A stretch of DNA of 57,803 bases from Candidatus Omnitrophota bacterium (GTDB lineage Bacteria; Omnitrophota; Gorgyraeia; 2-01-FULL-45-10): contig JAQVUX010000005.1 of the NCBI GenBank assembly GCA_028699255.1, positions 108,548-166,350 on the forward strand, read 5' to 3'. The notes beneath the pieces were generated by a model. The model had not been told where the DNA came from, did no database searches, and was given only the letters and a program-made list of their open reading frames with translations. Both the position numbers and the translations under genes were made by a program. The first letter of the stretch is position 1, and every line of letters starts with the position of its first letter. Of this stretch, positions 1-9,720 are shown one piece after another.

Positions 1-3000
1 TCTTGTAGGCGGCGGCTAATATCACCTGATCGCCTGAACGAGCATAGCTTACGGTAGAGCCCGCGTTCAATGTCGGGCTCGCGAAGGAAGCGTAGCTACC
101 CGCGAATGTGGCGGCATCGACCTTGAGAGTACCCGTAACATCGAGAGCTGAGGTGCCGGAGCCGGTCAGCGTTGAACCGTTGGGGTCGAATGTAATGCCT
201 GTTGGAACGCTGAAGTCGCCTGTTAAAGACGTGGCGCCGGAGAGAGATTTTGTGCCGGAGCCGGATATTGTGAGATTCTTGTAGGCGGCGGCTAATATCA
301 CCTGATCGCCTGAACGAGCATAGCTTACGGTAGAGCCCGCGTTCAATGTCGGGCTCGCGAAGGAAGCGTAGCTACCCGCGAATGTGGCGGCATCGACCTT
401 GAGGGTACCCGTAACATCGAGAGCTGAGGTGCCGGAGCCGGTTACAACATAACCGTTAGGATTGAATGTACCTGCCGTGACAGTGAATGTCGCATTTACC
501 GTAGTCGCTCCTGTGGCTGTAAATGTCGTGCCTGCATGATCGATGATTAAATTATAATACGTAGTTCCTTTTACGGCGGTAGCGCTGGTTGTGCCGCTAT
601 ATATTACGGTTGAGGTTGAGGCAGTGAATGCGCCATATGTATTTATCGTAAAAGGCGTGGCCTGGTTAGTTGTATTATCGATAGTGAGCGTGTAGCTGGA
701 AGCGTCGAGCGTTTGGATGTATCCGCTGTTATTCGTATTGGAGCCGATCGTCAAATTCCCTATAACCGACACATCGCCTCCAAGTGTGTATATCCTGCTT
801 CCCGTCTGGCTTACGGCGTTACCAATGCTGAGATTCCGGTACGTTGCGGCCGTAATCGTCGTCGCGCCGTCGCCCGTATAATTGATATACGTTATTAAAA
901 CAGAGGTATCTATCGCTCCATTCGCGTTTATATGAAGCGGGTAACTGCCCGTACTGGCATCTGTACCGGATAGCGTAATAGTAAAACCGCCTGTAAAAGA
1001 CAAGGTGGCTGTATTAGTCGTCGCGGGCCCTATCGTGAGAAGATTTGTAACAGTGGTATTACCGTTCACACTGTATTTTCTCGCGGCCGACAGAGTAGCA
1101 TTGCCTACCGTCAGATTATAGTATGTAAGAGTGCTCTCCACTGTCGTGTCGGTATCGCCTATATAACTAACCGTAGAGCCGGTATTTAAGGTCTTCGTCT
1201 CAAATCCTGAGTAATTGCCGGCAAATGTCGATTTATCGATCAATAAAGTACCTGTGAGGATAAATGCGTTGGTACCTGAGCCTGTCAACGTGAAACCGTC
1301 CGGATTAAAAGTGCCAGCTGAAACAGTCATGTTCCCGGTTATGCTTAGGTTTCCCTGTAACGTCTTCGTTCCAGAGCCGGATATTGTCAGGTTTACATAA
1401 GATAGCATATGGTTAATTGTCTGATCTCCAGAGGCATTATAATTTACCGTTGAACCGGCACTGAATGTCTTGGTTGCAAAATTTACGTAAGAGCCCGCGA
1501 ACGTCGTGGCATCAACGAGTATAGTATCCGTAACGTCTAAGCTGTCGGAAACGCCGCCGCCTGTTATAAGATAGCCACCCGGTGAAAACGTACCCGCAGT
1601 AACTGTAAGAGTGTTATTTACGGTTATCGCGCCGGCGGCAGTAAATATGACTCCTGATTTATTTATTGCAAGATTATAATATGTTGTTGAAACGATGGTT
1701 GTGTTAGAGGGGCTGGAATAAGTTACTATGTTGTTTGTCGCCGTCGCAGTAAGTGTCGGCGTTATTGATGTGCCGAGATAATTCAATGTCGAACTCTCCC
1801 CTTGCGTCCACGCGCCTGTACCTGAACCCATGTTAGTTATGGTAGCTATGCCGTTATTGGTGACTGTGATAGCGTTATTGATGGTCATAGTGCCTGTGAT
1901 GATGATATTAGCGGTAGAGTCGATCGTATGATCTGCGCTTACCGTAACAGGAGCCGAGATAGTGCCTGTGCCGTAGATGACTTTAGATGAGCCGGAGAGA
2001 ACGACTGCTGTAGCGCCTGACAGGGTGCCGTTAACTGTGATATCGCCTGTGATAGTGATACCGTTAGTGCTTGTGGCTACCTCTATATTAGCGGATGAGT
2101 CTGTTAAGTTGACTACCGATACGCTCGCAGAGTCTATAGTAACTGCGCCTGAACCTGAATTAGAGTCGAATACGACAGAGTCTATTGCACTTGGTATGTT
2201 GGCCTGCGGAGACCCGCCTGTAGAAGTCGCCCAATGTTCATGGGCTACATCAGACCAACTGCCGGAACCGCCTACCCAATAATAGGTAGTAGTTGGCGGC
2301 GTAAATATCCAACCTGAGTTACCCGATACTGATGTGGAGTTAACTCCAGCGTACCAACTGGCACCGCCTGTAGCGGCAGAATCTTTCACAGATAGGTAGT
2401 CACACGATACCGTACCTGATGATTTAGATAAAGTAGCCGCACTACCAGACGATGAAGCATCTATCGTTATAACATGACCGGATGTGCCTGTAGCAGTAAA
2501 AGTTGTTACAGTGGTTGTTATACCACTTGGGAATGTTACATGGCCGTCAGCATTGATGGTGAGGGTATTGAATGTATTGGCTCCTGTGAGTATTACAGCC
2601 CCGCATGAAGCCGCGCCCGATATGGTGAGGTTGCCATAGACCTGACCGTTACCTGCGAATGTCTTGGCAGTAGCTGAAGTATCCGTTATGAGTATGGTAG
2701 ATGTAGAGGCTGTATATGCGCCCTTAGACTGCATATTGAATACAGTGCCTGTGCCTGATAGTGTGATTGTGTAGGTAGAGCCGTCTAAGGTTTGAGTATA
2801 GTCGCCTGATGAGGGGCCTACTGTGAGTGAGCCTGCTACTCCTATATTACCGCCTAATGTGTAAGTCTGGCCTGCTGTATAGCCTGTGGTGGCATTACCT
2901 ATCTGGAGGTTATAATAGCTTATGCTTAATATCGTTGTAGCGGTATCTCCGATATAGCTTACCGTCGAGCCTGCATTGAACGTCGGGCTCGCGAAGCCGG

Positions 3001-4480
3001 CGTAGCTACCCGCGAAGGTGGCGGCGTCAACCTTAATGGTGCCTGTAACATCGAGAGCTGAGGTGCCGGAGCCGGTCAGGGTTGAGCCGTTGGGGTCGAA
3101 TGTAATGCCTGTTGGAACGCTGAAGTCACCTGTTAAAGACGTGGCGCCGGACAGAGACTTTGTGCCGGAGCCGGATATCGTAAGGTTCTTGTAGGCGGCG
3201 GCTAATATCGCCTGATCGCCTGAACGAGTATAGCTTACTGTTGAGCCTGCATTGAACGTCGGGCTCGCGAAGCCTGCGTAGTTACCCGCGAAGGTGGCGG
3301 CATCGACCTTGAGGGTACCAGTAACATCGAGAGCTGAGGTGCCGGAGCCTGTCAGCGTGAACCCACCCGGGTTAAAAGTGCAAGCTGAAACAGTCATGTT
3401 CCCGGTTATGCTTAGGTTTCCCTGTAACGTCTTCGCTCCAGAACCGGATATTGCCAGGTTTACATAAGATAGCGTATTATCGACCGTCTGATCCCCGGAG
3501 GCGCTATAATTTACCGTAGAATCTGCATTCAATATAGGGCTCGCGAAGGAAGCGTAATTATCTGCAAACGTCGCGGCGCCTACCTTAAGGGTGCCGTTTA
3601 CAAGGAATTCCATCGAAGCATTTCCGGTAATCTTAAACGTAGCAGGATCAAATGTAATACCGGCAGGTATATAAAATTCTTCTGTTGTTGATGTTGCGCC
3701 AGAAAGTGATTTTGTACCTGATCCTAAAAAAACCAGGTACTTATATGCACCGACAAGTATCACCTGGTCGCCCTCTCTAGAATAACTTACAACACCGGTA
3801 TTTAAGGTGGGGGTAGCAAATCCTGCGTAGTTACCAGCAAATGTCGAAGCATCCACGATAATAGTTTGGTATACGGTCAGAGATGACGTACCACTTCCTG
3901 TAATCGTAAATGTCGCAGGATCAAATGTAACGTTAGCGGGTATAACAAGGTCGCCTGTTAAAGACGTGGCGCCGGAGAGAGATTTTATGCCGGAGCCGGA
4001 TATTGTGAGATTCTTGTAGGCGGCGGCTAATATCGCCTGATCGCCTGAACGAGTATAGCTTACCGTTGAGCCTGCATTAAACGTCGGGCTCGCGAAGGAA
4101 GCGTAGCTACCCGAGAAGGTGGCGGCATCGACCTTGAGGGTACCCGTAACATCGAGAGTTGAGGTGCCTGAGCCTGTCAGAGTTGAGCCGTTGGGGTCGA
4201 ATGTAATGCCTGCTGGAACGCTGAAGTCACCTGTTAAAGACGTGGCGCCGGACAGAGACTTTGTGCCGGAGCCGGATATTGTGAGATTCTTGTAAGCGGC
4301 GGCTAATATCGTCTGATCGCCTGAACGAGTATAGCTTACCGTTGAGCCTGCATTGAACGTCGGGCTCGCGAAGCCTGCGTAGTTACCCGCGAATGTGGCG
4401 GCATCGACCTTGAGGGTACCCGTAACATCGAGAGTTGAGGTGCCTGAGCCTGTTACGGTGTAACCAGATGGTGAAAACAT
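1..4480 (-). repeat. 276-bp coding tandem repeats in the adhesin
   Basis: Nearly identical 276-bp units (92 codons) start at about 1, 277, 3187, 4012 and 4288 (anchor TCTTGTAGGCGGCGGCTA on the plus strand, last copy one mismatch). More diverged units fill much of the rest. The unit encodes motifs such as YKNLTISGSGTKSLSGAT and DVTGTLKVDAATF. Copies 1/277 and 4012/4288 are head to tail, so the region is prone to copy-number change and assembly collapse. Confidence 0.85.
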
Positions 4481-7400
4481 TACATCTTCTGATACGGTGA
4501 ATGTTCCACTAATAGTAATATTAGACGCGGCATATACGATCTTCCCTGCCGGATCATCGCATGACAATGTTAAATTATTAAGACTTGATGCGCTTGAAAC
4601 GTTAATATATGTGGCAGTTGTCCCCCCACTCAAAGAAACCAGCCCGGAGCTATTTGTAAATGTTCCAGAAGCAGTAAGATTGCCTTTAGCGCTTATTATC
4701 TCAGCGGTCGAAACAAAAGAAGCGGTGCCACCCGTGCCAGCAGTGCCGGCAGTACCACCCAAGCCACCATCGCCCACTGTAGTACTACCTGAGCCACCAC
4801 CGCCACCAGGGCCTCCACTGCCACCCATATCACCGCCGCCTTGAGGACCAGTAGCTCCAGTTTCGCCGGGACTTCCTTCGCCGGTACCAGCGCTCCCACC
4901 TGTACCAGCAGTGCCGGCAGTACCATCGCTTCCATTAGTAACTATTATACTGCCTCCTACAGTTATATCACCGCCGCCACATGTAAAGGTTGCAGTACCG
5001 CCAGTACCGCCAGTACCGCCAGTACCGCCGGTACCGCCGTCACCACCCGCACCACCGTCACCGCCATGCCCGCCAGCGCCACCAGACCCCCCGCTTCCCA
5101 ACCCCGACTCTCCATACCCACCGCTACCACCCGAACCGCCGGCGCCGCCATTACCAGGAGATCCACCGTCACCACCATTACCACCATTACCACCATTACC
5201 ACCATTACCAGCTACAATGTTTAAATCGCCTGATATTATTATATCGCCTGTTCCCCCATTAAAAATAACACTAAGCCCAGTGCTTCCCGTAGCTCCTGTA
5301 CTTCCCGTAGCTCCTGTACTTCCCTTGACACCAGGCGCGCCAGGGCTACCATCGCTACCTGTCTCCCCAGTATAATCTGAACCAGCCCCGCCGTTTCCGC
5401 CAGTACCGCCGGTGTTATCCATACATCCATTATTACCTATGCCACCTATATCACCATCACCACCCAATCCGCCTCTAAGAGAAAAAGCGCCATTTACGGT
5501 AAGCGCCTGGCTTCCTGCGTTAAACGTTCCCCCATACATAGTCATTTCGTTATAAATCGTTATTGTGGATGTACCACTCGCGGAATCGGCTGTAAATGTA
5601 CCTCCAGACTGCGCCCAACCGCCAGAACTTACGTCAATTGTAATATTATCGGCTATATCCGATCGCGTTATCGTTGATAAATAATTGCTTGCAATAGTTA
5701 CTCCATATATGCTAATGCTTCCATCTATTATGCATGAACCTGAGTTTCCATCAAAGATCACCATATCATCAGATGTCGGCAAAAAGTCCGCGCTGGTAGC
5801 CCCACCCGACGAATCGGACCAGTGGTTCGCCGCATCCGACCAGTCACCACTACCTACCCAGTAACGATCGGCATCCCATCCTGAAGCATTAGTTTTTATG
5901 ACAGTGCCGGATTTTACCTGGATAGGCGTTGCAGGGCCTGTAGCGATAGAGTCGTAGACTTTAACATAGGCGAGATACGCGTTGCCCTGAGCGTCACTTA
6001 CGGCGTTAATGTATATGGTGAATTCGTTGCCTTCCCCTGGAACGGAGGACTGCAGAGTAATGTAGGCGTCGGAGGTGCCTTCTATGGTAAGGGTGCCTGT
6101 TATGGTATAGGTGTGTCCTGATTCAAAGGTTATGACTTTGCCTGGGACTATGCATGTAAGGTTGGAGAATGTGATATCGCCATAGAGGTTTATAGGATCT
6201 GCCCCTATGAGATTGATGGAGTTCGCGATTAAATTAAGTATTGCGTCTTTATTGTAGAGAATTGAGCCGAAGCCGCCCTCGGGCGGGCCTCTTAAGAGTA
6301 TAGATGTGCCTATGCCTGTGGATTCGAGTATATCGAAGTCGCCTGTAGTCTTTCGTATGTTAAGGGTGTCGGCGTCTATTTTAAGGGGCTTATCGTATGT
6401 GCCGAACTGGTTTGCTATTAAAGTAAGAGTGGGAGCTGTAAGTATAACTGCTGAACTCGTATCTATAAGGCCGTCAGATTTCAAGGTGACGTTACTTGTT
6501 GTAAGGTATGAGACGTTTAAGCCTGTACCTTCTATCGTGATCAAGGTATCGTTAATAGTAAGTGTTTCGATGTAGAGAGTGGGGCCTGTTTTGTATATTT
6601 CCACATTGGGCGATAGGGCGGTGATATTTTCCAACGTCTCCCCTGTTAAGCTTATAAGAGTAGGCGAAGAATCACTGCCAATATAAATATTGTCCGCTGT
6701 CATCGCGGCGGTTACATTAACAGACATGTCCGAATCTATCTCGATATCACCTTCCGAGGTAAGTGTGCCCGCTATGGTAACATTAGAGCCTTCAGCAACT
6801 ATCTTTATCTTGCCGTTCTCACTTACAAGTCTCGTAGCTCTTATGATACCGGTGTTATTGACAGCGTTCTCGAATATACCCTGGGCGGTCTTGGCTGTCA
6901 GGAACACCTGATGAGCTTCGAGAGTTCCGGAATTAGCGATAGCGTCTTTTACGGTAGAGCCATCGGCATTTACCACACTGCCGGATGTAGCCTCGGTTAC
7001 TTCGACATTGATGAAACCTTTCGCATCGAATGTAACGACCGTCTTATCTCCTGAGGCTAAGTGTATCGTACCCGCTGTCGCTACTATGATGCCTCTATTC
7101 TCAACAGCGGATGCGATTAAAGCGATGTTGGTTCCCCGGATAGTACCCTCATTGAGTATCCTGGCATAGTCCGCTCCCTGGTCTCGCAAGAGCGCGTAGT
7201 TGCCATTTATGAAATTGGTATTGGATACATCGAGAGTGGACATCACGAGGTTATTGGCGTTTATATTGGCAGTGCTGGTTACGTTGATGCCATTGGAGTT
7301 AACGAGCATTAAGAAGTGTATGTATGAATTAAAATTGCCTGATATCGTGGTGGCTTCAGAGCCTGTTACTCTGAACAATGCCGATGCTGAATCGGCCTGT

Positions 7401-7618
7401 GATACTACGTTTACGGTGGTATTCTGAGGCACGTTGAATGTAGTAAACTCGGCTATGGAATTATTTGCTACGGTATATGTGGTAGTATTGGTAGCGGAAT
7501 CGGTAGATACCTGGACATCACCGGACACAACCGTCATGTTAGTGCCATCCGCAAATACCGAAGTGGCAGACAACATAATAAACGCCGCGAATAATAGGAT
7601 TCGTGTTAAGGTTTTCAT
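1..7618 (-). CDS. giant two-partner-secretion-like adhesin, 5' part of the gene (C-terminus off the window)
   Basis: This frame stays open from an ATG at 7618 to the left edge, giving at least 2,539 residues with no stop in the window. Residues 1-24 form a signal peptide ending VFA before DGTN. The next ~250 residues resemble the haemagglutination-activity (TPS) domain of filamentous haemagglutinins, with a NSNGI motif and MSTLDVSN followed by NGNY. Around residues 715-975 lies a Gly-rich stretch of GGTGG repeats with a collagen-like G-X-Y run (GAPGVKGSTGATGSTG). Two WVGSGxWSD segments occur near nt 5,870 and 2,280. From nt ~4,450 to the left edge there are beta-rich repeats of 92 residues (276 bp), with close copies starting near 1, 277, 3187, 4012 and 4288. 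Secretion to the cell surface is inferred from the family. No TpsB-type partner lies in the window. The start has a GGTGAT ribosome site and its own promoter. Confidence 0.85.
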   Translation of the reverse strand, partial: MKTLTRILLFAAFIMLSATSVFADGTNMTVVSGDVQVSTDSATNTTTYTVANNSIAEFTTFNVPQNTTVNVVSQADSASALFRVTGSEATTISGNFNSYIHFLMLVNSNGINVTSTANINANNLVMSTLDVSNTNFINGNYALLRDQGADYARILNEGTIRGTNIALIASAVENRGIIVATAGTIHLASGDKTVVTFDAKGFINVEVTEATSGSVVNADGSTVKDAIANSGTLEAHQVFLTAKTAQGIFENAVNNTGIIRATRLVSENGKIKIVAEGSNVTIAGTLTSEGDIEIDSDMSVNVTAAMTADNIYIGSDSSPTLISLTGETLENITALSPNVEIYKTGPTLYIETLTINDTLITIEGTGLNVSYLTTSNVTLKSDGLIDTSSAVILTAPTLTLIANQFGTYDKPLKIDADTLNIRKTTGDFDILESTGIGTSILLRGPPEGGFGSILYNKDAILNLIANSINLIGADPINLYGDITFSNLTCIVPGKVITFESGHTYTITGTLTIEGTSDAYITLQSSVPGEGNEFTIYINAVSDAQGNAYLAYVKVYDSIATGPATPIQVKSGTVIKTNASGWDADRYWVGSGDWSDAANHWSDSSGGATSADFLPTSDDMVIFDGNSGSCIIDGSISIYGVTIASNYLSTITRSDIADNITIDVSSGGWAQSGGTFTADSASGTSTITIYNEMTMYGGTFNAGSQALTVNGAFSLRGGLGGDGDIGGIGNNGCMDNTGGTGGNGGAGSDYTGETGSDGSPGAPGVKGSTGATGSTGATGSTGLSVIFNGGTGDIIISGDLNIVAGNGGNGGNGGNGGDGGSPGNGGAGGSGGSGGYGESGLGSGGSGGAGGHGGDGGAGGDGGTGGTGGTGGTGGTATFTCGGGDITVGGSIIVTNGSDGTAGTAGTGGSAGTGEGSPGETGATGPQGGGDMGGSGGPGGGGGSGSTTVGDGGLGGTAGTAGTGGTASFVSTAEIISAKGNLTASGTFTNSSGLVSLSGGTTATYINVSSASSLNNLTLSCDDPAGKIVYAASNITISGTFTVSEDVMFSPSGYTVTGSGTSTLDVTGTLKVDAATFAGNYAGFASPTFNAGSTVSYTRSGDQTILAAAYKNLTISGSGTKSLSGATSLTGDFSVPAGITFDPNGSTLTGSGTSTLDVTGTLKVDAATFSGSYASFASPTFNAGSTVSYTRSGDQAILAAAYKNLTISGSGIKSLSGATSLTGDLVIPANVTFDPATFTITGSGTSSLTVYQTIIVDASTFAGNYAGFATPTLNTGVVSYSREGDQVILVGAYKYLVFLGSGTKSLSGATSTTEEFYIPAGITFDPATFKITGNASMEFLVNGTLKVGAATFADNYASFASPILNADSTVNYSASGDQTVDNTLSYVNLAISGSGAKTLQGNLSITGNMTVSACTFNPGGFTLTGSGTSALDVTGTLKVDAATFAGNYAGFASPTFNAGSTVSYTRSGDQAILAAAYKNLTISGSGTKSLSGATSLTGDFSVPTGITFDPNGSTLTGSGTSALDVTGTIKVDAATFAGSYAGFASPTFNAGSTVSYIGDTATTILSISYYNLQIGNATTGYTAGQTYTLGGNIGVAGSLTVGPSSGDYTQTLDGSTYTITLSGTGTVFNMQSKGAYTASTSTILITDTSATAKTFAGNGQVYGNLTISGAASCGAVILTGANTFNTLTINADGHVTFPSGITTTVTTFTATGTSGHVITIDASSSGSAATLSKSSGTVSCDYLSVKDSAATGGASWYAGVNSTSVSGNSGWIFTPPTTTYYWVGGSGSWSDVAHEHWATSTGGSPQANIPSAIDSVVFDSNSGSGAVTIDSASVSVVNLTDSSANIEVATSTNGITITGDITVNGTLSGATAVVLSGSSKVIYGTGTISAPVTVSADHTIDSTANIIITGTMTINNAITVTNNGIATITNMGSGTGAWTQGESSTLNYLGTSITPTLTATATNNIVTYSSPSNTTIVSTTYYNLAINKSGVIFTAAGAITVNNTLTVTAGTFSPGGYLITGGGVSDSLDVTDTILVDATTFAGSYVNFATKTFSAGSTVNYNASGDQTINHMLSYVNLTISGSGTKTLQGNLSITGNMTVSAGTFNPDGFTLTGSGTNAFILTGTLLIDKSTFAGNYSGFETKTLNTGSTVSYIGDTDTTVESTLTYYNLTVGNATLSAARKYSVNGNTTVTNLLTIGPATTNTATLSFTGGFTITLSGTDASTGSYPLHINANGAIDTSVLITYINYTGDGATTITAATYRNLSIGNAVSQTGSRIYTLGGDVSVIGNLTIGSNTNNSGYIQTLDASSYTLTIDNTTNQATPFTINTYGAFTASTSTVIYSGTTSATAVKGTTYYNLIIDHAGTTFTATGATTVNATFTVTAGTFNPNGYVVTGSGTSALDVTGTLKVDAATFAGSYASFASPTLNAGSTVSYARSGDQVILAAAYKNLTISGSGTKSLSGATSLTGDFSVPTGITFDPNGSTLTGSGTSALDVTGTLKVDAATFAGSYASFASPTLNAGSTVSYARSGDQVILAAAYK

Positions 7619-7644
7619 TATAATCACCATATGGTTCTACTATA

Positions 7645-7673
7645 AGTATAACATATATATCACTATTTGGCAA
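7645..7673 (-). promoter_or_regulatory. sigma70-type promoter of the adhesin gene
   Basis: On the minus strand TTGCCA (7668-7673) is followed after 17 bp by TATACT (7645-7650). The expected transcript start is near 7638, which leaves a leader of about 20 nt containing GGTGAT before the ATG at 7618. Confidence 0.65.
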
Positions 7674-7810
7674 GAGCATATAAAGATTAAAAAACATCAC
7701 GGTCATTGTGAAGTATGTTATTAAAAAACTATACCCTACTAAAAACAAAATGATAGAAAAATGATTTCAAGGTTTCAGTTTTCAGTTTATCAAAACAATG
7801 TTACACACTC

Positions 7811-7874
7811 TTGACAAAAAGCCTTCCTCTGTCATATCTGATATGCTAACAACATATCAGATATGACAGAGGAA
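7811..7874. promoter_or_regulatory. perfect 22-bp inverted repeat overlapping a candidate promoter
   Basis: The arms 7824-7845 and 7853-7874 are exact reverse complements separated by 7 nt. Each arm contains the near-palindrome ATATCTGATAT. TTGACA lies just upstream at 7811-7816, and a -10-like TATCTG falls inside the left arm (18-bp spacing). The start codon of the next small ORF lies in the right arm. The layout fits an operator or an RNA hairpin that controls that ORF. No T-run follows, so a terminator is unlikely. Confidence 0.55.
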
Positions 7875-8132
7875 GAATACGCGAAAGATCAATTTAAAAG
7901 TTTTCTACTAAAGTTACAACATAAAAGTACAACAATCACACAGCCCTTAGAAGAGGCTATGCGTGCCGTTCGCTGTATCTGTCACAGAAAAACCAGAATG
8001 ATATATTACAAAAAATCGGAAGATAAGGTGTTGCGATTTATTCAGGATTGCAGGAGGATGAAGATCGTATCGCGCAGAGTCACAGAATATAATATTTTAC
8101 TCCTTACAAATCCAAAGAGTCAAAGCACTTAA
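7863..8132 (+). CDS. small basic hypothetical protein (89 aa)
   Basis: I do not recognise this protein. It is rich in Lys and Arg (for example CICHRKTRMIYYKK and CRRMKIVSRR), is predicted mostly helical, has two separated Cys residues, and has no signal peptide or membrane segment. It is one of only two plus-strand genes proposed in the window and ends 11 bp from the convergent metG stop. The ATG lies inside a perfect 22-bp inverted repeat and has no ribosome site before it. If the TTGACA promoter is used, the mRNA would have little or no leader. The palindrome over the promoter would suit an autoregulated DNA-binding protein, but no known fold is visible. It could also be a chance ORF. Confidence 0.4.
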   Translation: MTEEEYAKDQFKSFLLKLQHKSTTITQPLEEAMRAVRCICHRKTRMIYYKKSEDKVLRFIQDCRRMKIVSRRVTEYNILLLTNPKSQST

Positions 8133-8143
8133 ATTTCATTCTT

Positions 8144-9703
8144 CTATTTTTTCTTCGTTTCGATACGGGGGAATAAGGGATTTGACTTGCTTATTGCGGT
8201 TCCGGTGATCAATCCCCCCCATTCGCGTATTTCGGCGAATTTCGCGTTGCCGGGATCGGATATTCCGAGCTGACTGCGTATCTCTTTTGCGGTGCCGGGC
8301 ATAACCGGAGCAATGGCTATAGATATTATCCGCAGGATCTCCAGAAGGGTGCGCATCATAGTTGCCAGCTCCTCCACCCTCTTCTCTTTGGCGAGGTTCC
8401 ACGGTTTCGAATCTTCGATATATTTATTCGCGATATTTATGACTTCCCATACCTTTGTGAGCGCGCCGACAAAGTCGAAGTCCGGCAGGGCCTTCTCCAG
8501 TTCATCTCCAAGTAAGAGCGCCTTCTCCTTCAACTCTCCCCCACGCACCGCCAATCCTGCCCCGCTACCCGCATCCGGGATCTTCCCCTCAAAATATTTC
8601 TCCACCATCGAAAGGGTTCGGCTTAAAAGATTGCCGAGATCGTTGGCAAGATCGCTATTATATCGCGTGATGAACGCCTCTTCACTGAACGCGCCGTCCA
8701 TACCAAAAGCGATTTCGCGCAGAAGAAAATACCTGTAAGCATCGACGCCGTAATGGGAGATAAACTCAAACGGATCCACGACATTACCCCTCGACTTCGA
8801 CATCTTCTCGCCCTTGAACACCCACCACCCGTGAGCGATTATAGTTTTCGGCGGCTCGATGCCGGCGGCCTTAAGCATTATGGGCCAGTAAACGGCATGA
8901 TGGCGCAGTATGTCCTTCGCCATCACGTGATAATCCGCGGGCCAGTATTTATTGAATCTCTCCGTATCGCCGGGGTATCCGATGCCCGATATATAGTTTA
9001 TGAGCGCGTCGAACCATACATACGCCACATAGTTTTTATCGAAAGGCAATTCTATGCCCCAGCTCATCCTGCTCTTCGGACGCGATATACAAAGATCTAA
9101 GAGAGGTTCTTTTAAAAATCCCATCACCTCATTTTTTCTGAATACCGGTTTTATGAAATCGGGGTTCTTGTTTATATGGTCTATGAGCCAATCCTGGTAC
9201 TCGGACATTTTAAAGAAATAGTTCGACTCGTCGAGCTTTTCCGCGGGCCGCTTGCAGTCGGGGCACACGCCGCCGGGCGCCTGCGTTTCCGACCAGAACG
9301 TTTCGCAGGGCACGCAGAACCACCCGTTATAGTCTTTCTTATATATTTTATCGTCCTGATATAATTTCGTAAAAAACGCCTGCACCGCCTTCACATGATA
9401 ATCGTCGGTCGTTCTTATAAAGTAGTCGTATTCTATGCCGAGCCGCTTCCACAAATCTTTGAAGATGGGAACTATCTCGTCGACGAACTTCTGTTCCTCG
9501 CCCTGCTTAAAACCGCGCGCGAGGGTCGCCTTCTCTATTTTTTCGCCGTGCTCGTCCGTTCCGGTCATGAAAAATACGTCCCGGCCGGAAAGCCTCATGA
9601 ACCTTGAAACGGCATCACAGGCAACAGTCGTGTACGAATGCCCGATGTGGGGTTTGGAATTGACATAATACAACGGCGTCGTTATATAAAACTTATTTTT
9701 CAT
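8144..9703 (-). CDS. metG: methionyl-tRNA synthetase
   Basis: Class I synthetase that charges tRNA-Met in the cytoplasm. The HIGH motif is at residues 19-22 (PHIGHS) and KMSKS at 300-304. A zinc-binding knob uses C130, C133, C147 and C150. The WFDAL and GWWVFKGEK segments are typical of the family. At 519 residues it is the short form without the C-terminal EMAP/Trbp111-like tRNA-binding domain. It follows the ricT-like gene by 17 bp and is the last gene of the long minus-strand run before the adhesin. Confidence 0.95.
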   Translation of the reverse strand: MKNKFYITTPLYYVNSKPHIGHSYTTVACDAVSRFMRLSGRDVFFMTGTDEHGEKIEKATLARGFKQGEEQKFVDEIVPIFKDLWKRLGIEYDYFIRTTDDYHVKAVQAFFTKLYQDDKIYKKDYNGWFCVPCETFWSETQAPGGVCPDCKRPAEKLDESNYFFKMSEYQDWLIDHINKNPDFIKPVFRKNEVMGFLKEPLLDLCISRPKSRMSWGIELPFDKNYVAYVWFDALINYISGIGYPGDTERFNKYWPADYHVMAKDILRHHAVYWPIMLKAAGIEPPKTIIAHGWWVFKGEKMSKSRGNVVDPFEFISHYGVDAYRYFLLREIAFGMDGAFSEEAFITRYNSDLANDLGNLLSRTLSMVEKYFEGKIPDAGSGAGLAVRGGELKEKALLLGDELEKALPDFDFVGALTKVWEVINIANKYIEDSKPWNLAKEKRVEELATMMRTLLEILRIISIAIAPVMPGTAKEIRSQLGISDPGNAKFAEIREWGGLITGTAISKSNPLFPRIETKKK

Positions 9704-9720
9704 GTTTTTCGATTCCGTTT

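Noticed and set aside
4911-5375. Long proline-rich plus-strand ORF
   Set aside because: It is the antisense shadow of the Gly-rich GGT/GGC codons of the adhesin and has no ribosome site.
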